A model generated the notes under the pieces. The model did not search any database and was not told the DNA's origin. It saw nothing but the letters and a program-made list of their open reading frames with translations. This document shows positions 57,695-64,000 of a DNA stretch of 64,000 nt, one piece after another. The DNA is from Mycobacterium paraense. Its GTDB lineage: Bacteria > Actinomycetota > Actinomycetes > Mycobacteriales > Mycobacteriaceae. The stretch is from contig NZ_LQPM01000007.1 in NCBI RefSeq assembly GCF_002101815.1, positions 186,001-250,000 on the forward strand, read 5' to 3'. Position numbers and translations under genes: made by a program. Position 1 is the first letter of the stretch; the number at the start of each line of letters is the position of its first letter.

Positions 57695-58900
57695 ATGGTT
57701 TTCGATTTTGCGGCTCTGCCCCCCGAGATCAACTCGGCAATGATGTACACCGGCGCCGGTTCAGGGCCACTGATGGCGGCAGCGACGGCCTGGAGCAACC
57801 TGGCCGCCGAGCTGAGCACCACCGCGTCCTCCTGGGAGTCGATCATTGGCAACCTGACCGGCGAGCAGTGGACCGGCGCGGGCTCGGCGGCGGCGGCGGC
57901 CGCAGCACAGCCCTACGTGAGCTGGCTGACCACCACCGCCGCGGCGGCCGAGCAGGCGGGTGCGCAGGCTACGGCGTCGGCGGCCGCGTACGAGGCGGCC
58001 TTCGCGGGTACGGTGCCACCGCCGGTGATCGCCGCGAACCGTGCCCAGCTGGCGGCGCTCGTCGCGACGAACTTCCTGGGCATTAACACACCGGCGATCA
58101 TGGCCACTGAGGCTCTGTACGCCGAGATGTGGGTCCAAGACGCGATCACGATGTACACCTACACCGCCGCCTCCGCGGCTTCCGGTGTGCTGCAACCGTT
58201 GACGCCGGCATCGCCGACGGCCAGCCCGGCCGCGGCCGCCACGCAAGGTGCCGCGGTTTCGGCGGCGTATGCGAACGCCGGCGCGAATCCGGCGGCGAGC
58301 CTGACCGGGATCCTGGGCAATTTGGGGTCGCTGATTGACCCGACGCAGCCCTTTGGTCTGCCGGTCTGGAACTTTGTGCAGGCCAACTTCCCCCAGGCGG
58401 CGAACCTCATCTCGGCGCTCGACGGTCTGGGCGGCACCCTGTTCAACTTCAACCTCGTCCAGCAGGTTGGTGTCACCGCCGCATGGTTCGTCGGCAACAC
58501 GATTCCGACCGCGGTGTCGTTGGGCCACACCCTCGCTGCCGCCGCACCGGCGGCGACGGCGAGTGACGTCGCGCCGCTGGCCGGCGGCGCGGTGATCGGG
58601 GAAGGCGCCCTGGTGAACAGCGTTACCGGCGGCGGCGCATCGGCCGCACTCGGCGAGGCCTCCGCGGTCGGCGGCCTCTCGGTGCCCGCGGGCTGGTCGT
58701 CGGCGGCCCCGGCGACGTTGGCTTCGTCCACTGCCCCGCTGGAGGGTTCCGGTTGGACCGCGGCCACCGAGGCCGAGCCGGTCGCGGCCATGCCCGGCAT
58801 GCCGGGAATGGCGGGTGCCGCCAAGGGCGCAGCCGCCTACGGCTCCGGCCCACGGTACGGCTTCAAGCCCATCGTCATGCCCAAGCAGGTTGTCGTCTGA
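57695..58900 (+). CDS. PPE-family protein (PPE15-like)
   Basis: 401 residues. The PPE domain (about 1-175) starts [18 protein letters not shown], carries the WxG at Trp59 (EQWTGAG), and the C-terminal region holds an SVP motif ([15 protein letters not shown]). Its end, [11 protein letters not shown], matches the PE partner. It lies 57 bp after the PE gene and is translated in the same operon. The heterodimeric PE/PPE helical bundle is exported by the type VII system. Confidence 0.94.
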   Translation: MVFDFAALPPEINSAMMYTGAGSGPLMAAATAWSNLAAELSTTASSWESIIGNLTGEQWTGAGSAAAAAAAQPYVSWLTTTAAAAEQAGAQATASAAAYEAAFAGTVPPPVIAANRAQLAALVATNFLGINTPAIMATEALYAEMWVQDAITMYTYTAASAASGVLQPLTPASPTASPAAAATQGAAVSAAYANAGANPAASLTGILGNLGSLIDPTQPFGLPVWNFVQANFPQAANLISALDGLGGTLFNFNLVQQVGVTAAWFVGNTIPTAVSLGHTLAAAAPAATASDVAPLAGGAVIGEGALVNSVTGGGASAALGEASAVGGLSVPAGWSSAAPATLASSTAPLEGSGWTAATEAEPVAAMPGMPGMAGAAKGAAAYGSGPRYGFKPIVMPKQVVV

Positions 58901-59031
58901 TCCCGACACCAGGGAGGCAAAAAAGAAAGGATATGTCACCCGTTCGAGGCGAGCGCGTAACCGCTGCGCCTTAATCACAATCGACAAGACTTCGTCAAGC
59001 TGAAGGCTTCCAAGACAAGGAGAAAGAAGAC

Positions 59032-59328
59032 ATGGCAACACGTTTCATGACCGATCCGCACGAGATGCGGGCGATGGCGGGCCGTTTCGAGGTGCACGCT
59101 CAGACCGTTGAGGACGAGGCTCGCAAGATGTGGGCGTCGTCGATGAACATCGCTGGTGCCGGCTGGAGTGGCCAGGCGCAGGCGACCTCCTACGACACCA
59201 TGGGTCAGATGAATCAGGCCTTCCGCAACATCGTGAACATGCTGCACGGTGTGCGCGACGGGCTGATCCGCGACGCCAACAACTACGAGCAGCAAGAGCA
59301 GGCTTCCCAGCAGATCCTCGGCAGCTAG
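59032..59328 (+). CDS. esxJ: WXG100 protein EsxJ-like (QILSS subfamily)
   Basis: 98 residues. Typical helix-turn-helix with Trp45-Ser-Gly (WSG) and the C-terminal YEQQE secretion signal at Tyr85-Glu89. It ends in QQILGS, close to the QILSS signature that names the subfamily. It pairs with the next gene as a heterodimer exported by a type VII system. ATG 59032 follows AAGGAGAAAGAAG. Confidence 0.95.
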   Translation: MATRFMTDPHEMRAMAGRFEVHAQTVEDEARKMWASSMNIAGAGWSGQAQATSYDTMGQMNQAFRNIVNMLHGVRDGLIRDANNYEQQEQASQQILGS

Positions 59329-59379
59329 CTCTCAAGCGCTGTCGTCCCCAACTTTCCAGGACTTGAAAGGACCTAAAAC

Positions 59380-59664
59380 ATGACCATCAATTACCAATTC
59401 GGCGATGTGGACGCCCATGGCGCGACGATTCGCGCGCAGGCGGCGTCGTTGGAGGCCGAGCACCAGGCCATCGTTCGCGATGTGTTGGCTGCTGGTGACT
59501 TCTGGGGTGGCGCCGGTTCGGTGGCGTGCCAGGAGTTCATCACCCAGTTGGGTCGTAACTTCCAGGTGATCTACGAGCAGGCCAACGCCCACGGCCAGAA
59601 GGTGCAGACCGCCGGCAGCAACATGGCCAGCACCGACAGCGCCGTCGGATCCAGCTGGGCCTGA
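59380..59664 (+). CDS. esxI: ESAT-6-like protein EsxI-like
   Basis: 94 residues of the Mtb9.9 subfamily, with Trp42-Gly-Gly and Cys50 in FWGGAGSVACQEF. It forms a pair with the upstream EsxJ-like protein. In M. tuberculosis the family (EsxI, L, N, O, V) is a dominant T-cell antigen group. It lies 51 bp after esxJ and is followed by a very strong hairpin. Confidence 0.95.
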   Translation: MTINYQFGDVDAHGATIRAQAASLEAEHQAIVRDVLAAGDFWGGAGSVACQEFITQLGRNFQVIYEQANAHGQKVQTAGSNMASTDSAVGSSWA

Positions 59665-59682
59665 CACCGCACGTTCCGCAGC

Positions 59683-59713
59683 GGGGCCGCACACCGATCG
59701 GGTGTGCGGCCCC
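59683..59713. terminator. 13-bp perfect hairpin between convergent esxI and PPE genes
   Basis: GGGGCCGCACACC (59683-59695) pairs without mismatch with GGTGTGCGGCCCC (59701-59713), a 5-nt loop between. It lies between convergent genes and is symmetric, so it can stop both transcripts. There is no U-tract. Confidence 0.8.
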
Positions 59714-59731
59714 GTCGCTTGTCCGCCCGCG

Positions 59732-61054
59732 CTACCCGGCCACCGGAGAACGCGGAAACATGCTGGGGCGGAACCCGATTCGCTGGACCGCACCCTCGGA
59801 CTCCCGGCCGACCATGCCGCCCAGCGGCAACTTGGAAATCCCCGCGGTGGTGGGTGATGACGCGGGTGCCGCGCCCCAGCCGCCCGGCATGGCGTTGGCG
59901 TCCAGGGCCGGCAGCGGCGTGACCGACGAGACCGCGTCGGCCCACGTCGGCGGCACCGACAGCGTGCCGAGCGAAGGAGCCTGACCCACGCTCGCCGACG
60001 CGCCCGCACCCAGACCACCAAGGGGCCCAAGGTTTCCCAGACCGCTGACGGCCCCGCCGTCGGCCCCCTCGAGCGATCCCAAGCCCGCGAAGTCCAGGCT
60101 CAGGCCGTACCCGTCGAAGCCGAGCCCCGCGCCATCGGCGCCCAGGCCGGCACCGTCACCGCCGAGCCCCGCCAGGTCGGAGCCCAGGCCGATCGCATCG
60201 AGGCCGACGCTGCCGGTATTGCCACTGAGCAGAGGCGTCAGGCTCGCGGTCAATCCGGACAGCGCACTCGCGCCGGTGCTGGCACCCTTGGTGGCGGTTT
60301 TGCCCGTCGCCCCGGTGAGGCTCGACAGCGCACTGAGCGGGGCCGAGGCCCCCGACGAGCCCAGCGACACCGCGGTGCCCGCCGCCGCCGGCGACAGCCC
60401 GGTGCCGGACGCGGCCCCCGGGGTCGCCAGGGTCTGCAGCGTTTGGGGCACCGACGACATCAACTGCGAGGTCGCCGTCTGGGCGTTGCTGCCGACCTGT
60501 GCGCCTGCCTGCCCGGCGACGCCGCCCGGGTTGGTCGTCTGCGGCGGCGAGGTGAAGGCCGAAAACGCCGACGCCGCGGCGGAATTGGCGGCGTAGCCGT
60601 ACATCGCCGCGGCGTCTTGCGCCCACATCTCGCTGTACTCGGCTTCCGTGGCCATGATCGCGGGCGTGTTCTGCCCGAAGATGTTGGTCGCGATCAACGC
60701 CATGAGCTGGGCGCGATTGACCGCGATCAGCGGCGGCGGCACCGTCATGGCGTACGCCGTCTCGAAGGCCGCCGCGGCCGCGGTGGCCTGGGTGGCCGAC
60801 TGCTCGCATTGCGCGGCGGTCGCCGTCATCCACGATATGTAGGGGGTCACCGCGGCCGCCATCGACAGCGAGGTCGGCCCCAGCCAGGACTCGTCGGTGA
60901 GGCCGGCGATCACCGACTGGTACCCGCTGGCGGCATCGGCCAGCTCGGCGGCCAGCGATTCCCACCCCGCCGAAGCGGTCAACAAAGTCCCGGGCCCCGG
61001 CCCCAGATACATCCGACCGGAATTGATCTCCGGTGGCAGCGCGCCAAAGTCCAT
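59732..61054 (-). CDS. PPE-SVP family protein with internal heptad repeats
   Basis: 440 residues. The PPE domain (about 1-180) starts [18 protein letters not shown] and has the WxG at Trp57 (ESWLG). The C-terminus carries the SVP motif ([11 protein letters not shown], about 366-376) and ends [13 protein letters not shown]. Between them residues 289-330 form six tandem seven-residue units, GLxxDxx. It is convergent with esxI. It is not part of the M. tuberculosis Rv1040c-Rv1037c block I remember, so it was gained here or lost there. Export by a type VII system is expected. No PE partner is adjacent. Confidence 0.92.
   Translation of the reverse strand: MDFGALPPEINSGRMYLGPGPGTLLTASAGWESLAAELADAASGYQSVIAGLTDESWLGPTSLSMAAAVTPYISWMTATAAQCEQSATQATAAAAAFETAYAMTVPPPLIAVNRAQLMALIATNIFGQNTPAIMATEAEYSEMWAQDAAAMYGYAANSAAASAFSAFTSPPQTTNPGGVAGQAGAQVGSNAQTATSQLMSSVPQTLQTLATPGAASGTGLSPAAAGTAVSLGSSGASAPLSALSSLTGATGKTATKGASTGASALSGLTASLTPLLSGNTGSVGLDAIGLGSDLAGLGGDGAGLGADGAGLGFDGYGLSLDFAGLGSLEGADGGAVSGLGNLGPLGGLGAGASASVGQAPSLGTLSVPPTWADAVSSVTPLPALDANAMPGGWGAAPASSPTTAGISKLPLGGMVGRESEGAVQRIGFRPSMFPRSPVAG
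60071..60190 (-). repeat. 21-bp tandem repeat inside the PPE gene
   Basis: Six consecutive 21-bp units encode [35 protein letters not shown] and GLGSLEG. An aspartate is at position 5 of the first five units. The regular period suggests slippage-prone, surface-variable sequence. Confidence 0.7.
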
Positions 61055-61405
61055 CGCCCGTTCCTATCCTTTGCTCGAGTTTGCTGGTTCAGTGATCCGG
61101 AATTCGCGTCCGCGGCGCCGATGCCGCGGACGGCCGTGGTGAGCGCGGGCACGTCTACACCGCGGGCGGTGCCCGGCCGCCCGGGTACGGCGACCGCGAG
61201 GCAGCGCGCCGGCCGACGGGCGGACACCCCCGTCGATGCCGCCGGCATTGCCCGCTCGACCGAAACCGGGCCGGTCATTTTTCCGCCCCGAGTCCGTGCG
61301 TCGGCAAAGCCGAAACGCCCCACACTCAGTGCCCGTCGCAGCAGCCGCGCCTGGTGGTACGCACAATAGTCCTGCTACGAAACTCATTGAGGGATACCAA
61401 TATTC

Positions 61406-61432
61406 GTAACATCACGTAACGTCACGTTAACG
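61406..61432. promoter_or_regulatory. Tandem 10-bp repeats upstream of the PPE gene
   Basis: GTAACATCAC (61406-61415) and GTAACGTCAC (61416-61425) are adjacent, with one mismatch, and a third partial unit GTTAACG follows. A 10-bp period places TCACG half-sites on one DNA face, as for OmpR-family response regulators. The site is about 350 bp upstream of the PPE start on the minus strand. Confidence 0.4.
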
Positions 61433-61642
61433 AGATTCGGGACGCCGTTGTCCTCGGCCGTCGAGCAAACCTGTCCGGCTACGACGGCATCTGCTGAAGC
61501 GCAGCGCCTGATGGTCAATGAATTCCGTTCGTATGGCTGTGATTTGGGGCACTACCGCCCGAAGCGCCTCCGCCTTGTCAAACCAACATCCATGCATACC
61601 AGTATTTTTGGATAATCATCTCACCTCAAGTACGCCGATGCG

Positions 61643-61680
61643 ACACATATGAAACACATATTTGAGCGTGTCCTTATGTG
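61643..61680 (+). promoter_or_regulatory. Direct repeats upstream of trcR, candidate autoregulatory site
   Basis: ACACATAT occurs at 61643-61650 and again at 61654-61661, an 11-bp period, and TATGTG at 61675-61680 is an inverted half-site. The 61055-61758 stretch holds no supported gene and is AT-richer than average. TrcR is known to autoactivate through AT-rich promoter DNA, which fits. Confidence 0.5.
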
Positions 61681-61758
61681 AGCCACAAAACAGCGTTTTA
61701 TTTGAGAACTCTATGAGGTCCGTGACAATGACATGTGCGCTTGGGAGAATGTAGGAAC

Positions 61759-62532
61759 ATGACCGTGATGACGGGACACGCAGGCAGCCAACGGCCACGC
61801 CAGGCCATCCTGGGGCAGCTGCCCCGCATTTATCGTGCCGACGGCTCACCCATCCGGGTTTTGCTGGTCGACGACGAACCCGCGCTGACCAACCTGGTCA
61901 AGATGGCGCTGCACTACGAGGGCTGGGTCGTCGACATCGCCCACAACGGGCGCGAGGCCCTCGCGAAGTTCGAGAGCGTCAACCCCGACGTGCTCGTGCT
62001 CGACATCATGCTGCCCGACGTGGACGGGCTGCGGATCCTGCAGCGCATCCGCGAATCCGACGCCTACACCCCCACGCTGTTCCTCACCGCGCGCGACTCG
62101 GTCATGGACCGCGTCACCGGGCTCACCGCAGGCGCGGACGACTACATGACCAAGCCGTTCAGCCTCGAGGAACTCGTCGCGCGACTGCGGGGGCTGTTGC
62201 GCCGCTCCACCCAGCAGACCCCGCCGGCGGCCGAATCCCTGAAGATCGGGGACCTGCACGTCGACACCGCCAGCCGCGAGGTCAGCCGCGGCGGCACACC
62301 GATCTCGCTGTCGTCCACCGAGTTCGAATTGCTGCGCTTTCTGATGCGCAATCCCCGCCGCGCGCTGAGCCGCACCGAAATCCTGGACCGCGTCTGGAAT
62401 TACGACTTCGCCGGCCGCACCAGCATCGTGGACTTGTACATCTCGTATCTGAGGAAGAAGATCGACTCCGGCCGCGAGCCGATGATCCACACCGTCCGTG
62501 GCGTGGGATACATGCTGCGACCGCCGGAATGA
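61759..62532 (+). CDS. trcR: OmpR-family response regulator TrcR
   Basis: 257 residues. Receiver domain with acidic pocket VDDE and phosphoacceptor Asp82 in VLDIMLPDVDG, conserved Lys in MTKPFSLEE, then a winged-helix DNA-binding domain (about residues 160-255) with SSTEFELLRFLMRNPRRALSR. Length equals M. tuberculosis TrcR. ATG 61759 is preferred over the upstream GTG-type frame. The stop overlaps trcS by 4 nt (ATGA), so the pair is coupled. Known targets in M. tuberculosis include its own promoter and Rv1057, whose homologue is at 45730 here. Confidence 0.93.
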   Translation: MTVMTGHAGSQRPRQAILGQLPRIYRADGSPIRVLLVDDEPALTNLVKMALHYEGWVVDIAHNGREALAKFESVNPDVLVLDIMLPDVDGLRILQRIRESDAYTPTLFLTARDSVMDRVTGLTAGADDYMTKPFSLEELVARLRGLLRRSTQQTPPAAESLKIGDLHVDTASREVSRGGTPISLSSTEFELLRFLMRNPRRALSRTEILDRVWNYDFAGRTSIVDLYISYLRKKIDSGREPMIHTVRGVGYMLRPPE

Positions 62533-64000
62533 CCGGCGCGGGACACCACGCGTCCAGGGACCGTCCGCGGTGGCTTCCCCGCTCGCTGCGCCGCCAGTTG
62601 CTGTTGGGCGTGTTGGCCGTCGTCAGCGTGGTGCTGGTGACGGTCGGCATCGTCTCGGTGCTGAGCCTGCGCGGCTACGTCACCGCGATGAGCGACGCCG
62701 ACGTCGACCAATCCCTTGACGCGCTGACCAATTCGTACACCAGATACCGCAACGGCGAACACCCCGCCACGCAACGGGGCGCCCAGCCGGTCGCGCAGGC
62801 GATGCTCGAATTCACCGATCAAACGCCGGGCAACCTCATCGCCGTGCTGCACGACGGCAAGGTGATCGGCTCGGCCGTCTTTTCCGAAGCCGAAGCGCGG
62901 CCCGCGCCACCCGACGTCGTCCGCGCCCTGGAAACGCAGTCCTGGCCCGACGCGCCGCCACGAACCGAAAAGCTCGGCAGCCTCGGTTCCTATCGCGTCG
63001 ACAGCCGCGTCAGTGGTTCCGACCTCCTGGTGGTCGGCGTGTCGCTGGCCCGGGCCGACCAGATCATCGTTCGCAAGCAGCTGACCACCACCACGCTTGT
63101 CGCGGTGGCCCTGACGGTCACCGCGGGGCTGACTGTCTGGGTGGTCGGGTCCACCCTGCGCCCGCTGCGCCGGCTCGCCGCGACCGCCGCCGAGGTCGCC
63201 GCCATGCCGCTGACCGACGGCGACCACCGGATCAGTGTCAGGGTGCGGCCACAGGACACCGACCCGGACAACGAAGTCGGGATCGTCGGGCACACGCTGA
63301 ACCGGTTGCTGGACAACGTCGATAGCGCGCTGGCGCATCGCGCCGAGTCCGATATGCGGATGCGCCAGTTCATCACCGACGCCAGCCACGAGTTGCGGAC
63401 GCCGCTCGCGGCGATCCAGGGCTACGCCGAGCTGACGCGCCAGGACAGCTCGGCGCTGCCGCCGACCACCGAATACGCGCTGGCGCGCATCGAATCGGAA
63501 GCGCGGCGGATGGCGGTGCTCGTCGACGAGCTGCTGCTGCTGTCGCGCCTGGGCGAGGGCCAGGATCTGCAGACCCAGGACGTCGACCTGGCGGACCTCG
63601 TCATCAATGCGGTCAACGACGCCGCCGTCGCGGCGCCCACCCACCAGTGGGTCAAAGACCTGCCCGACGAGCCGGTGTGGGTCCGCGGCGACCACGCCCG
63701 GCTACACCAACTGGTCAGCAACCTGCTCAGCAACGCGCGGGTGCACACACCGCCGGGCGTCACGGTCACGACCGGAATCACCTGCCACCGCTTCGGTCCC
63801 GAATCTCCCTATGCGGAACTGACCGTGGCCGACGACGGGCCCGGCATCGACGCGGACCTGATGCCCCGGCTGTTCGAGCGGTTCGCCCGGGCGGACACGT
63901 CCCGGTCCAACGGCTCGGGCATCGGGCTGGGCCTGGCCATCGTGAGTTCGATCGTCAAGGCCCATCACGGCTCGGTGACCGCCGAATCCGCGGATGGCCG
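62529..64000 (+). CDS. trcS: Sensor histidine kinase TrcS, 3'-truncated by window edge
   Basis: About 490 residues are visible and the frame is open at the window end, so the gene continues beyond base 64000. There are two membrane helices (about residues 23-45 and 180-203) flanking an extracytoplasmic sensor region, a HAMP domain, and the DHp box with phospho-His287 in DASHELRTPLAAIQGYAEL. The ATPase domain follows, with the N box NLLSNARVHTPPG, DDGPGI and GSGIGLGLAIV. It overlaps trcR by 4 nt. It is the cognate kinase for TrcR. Confidence 0.92.
   Translation, partial: MTGAGHHASRDRPRWLPRSLRRQLLLGVLAVVSVVLVTVGIVSVLSLRGYVTAMSDADVDQSLDALTNSYTRYRNGEHPATQRGAQPVAQAMLEFTDQTPGNLIAVLHDGKVIGSAVFSEAEARPAPPDVVRALETQSWPDAPPRTEKLGSLGSYRVDSRVSGSDLLVVGVSLARADQIIVRKQLTTTTLVAVALTVTAGLTVWVVGSTLRPLRRLAATAAEVAAMPLTDGDHRISVRVRPQDTDPDNEVGIVGHTLNRLLDNVDSALAHRAESDMRMRQFITDASHELRTPLAAIQGYAELTRQDSSALPPTTEYALARIESEARRMAVLVDELLLLSRLGEGQDLQTQDVDLADLVINAVNDAAVAAPTHQWVKDLPDEPVWVRGDHARLHQLVSNLLSNARVHTPPGVTVTTGITCHRFGPESPYAELTVADDGPGIDADLMPRLFERFARADTSRSNGSGIGLGLAIVSSIVKAHHGSVTAESADG

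Noticed and set aside
61064..61387. Short minus-strand frame upstream of the PPE gene
   Set aside because: No start with a ribosome-binding site, Arg-rich composition typical of noise, and no recognisable family.
61055..61758. IS1560-type transposase remnants expected between esxI and trcR by analogy to M. tuberculosis
   Set aside because: I searched the frames in this stretch and saw no transposase motif; a PPE gene and regulatory DNA are present instead.

Overview
The window looks like a high-GC actinobacterial chromosome of a slow-growing Mycobacterium, most likely from or near the M. avium complex (species is inference). Reading left to right, gene content and order follow M. tuberculosis from about Rv1108c down to Rv1032c in inverted orientation. 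The anchors are xseAB, a 3beta-HSD, glpX-fum, phoH2, desA2, glyA, coaA, mca, greA, metB-pra-cbs-lipU, fadA3, echA9-echA8, lpqV, fadD14, a PE-PPE-esxJ-esxI block and trcRS. Rv names used here are orthology calls from memory of protein sequence and order, not database results.

Region 0-31 kb is mostly core metabolism: exonuclease VII (5'-truncated by the window edge), fructose-1,6-bisphosphatase II, fumarase, serine hydroxymethyltransferase, pantothenate kinase, Z-isoprenyl diphosphate synthase, mycothiol conjugate amidase, GreA and transsulfuration enzymes. These are mixed with envelope or regulatory genes: a polysaccharide deacetylase, a HAMP-linked adenylate cyclase and the PIN-PhoH toxin/helicase. 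Region 31-46 kb is acyl-CoA and lipid metabolism (thiolase, two crotonase-fold proteins, FadD14, two patatins, an SGNH esterase) plus a DUF559 nuclease-like gene bracketed by two copies of a short repeat.

Region 46-56 kb is not in the M. tuberculosis order that I recall and looks accessory. It holds a TrcR-target-like beta-propeller, an amt-glnB ammonium pair without glnD, and a three-gene hydrolase operon divergent from a cytochrome P450 across a strong palindromic operator with what may be a broken TetR gene. A lipoprotein, membrane and secreted proteins, a methyltransferase and a tRNA with a leucine (UAA) anticodon but a short variable loop follow.

Region 56-64 kb is a type VII secretion cargo block (PE, PPE, EsxJ-like, EsxI-like), a convergent PPE-SVP gene with heptad repeats, about 700 bp of AT-richer regulatory DNA, and trcR-trcS, with trcS running off the right edge. 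The main unexplained signals are a family of 60-75 bp palindromic elements at gene ends, the orphan operator and TetR remnant, the odd tRNA, and OmpR-type direct repeats in front of trcR and of the PPE gene.
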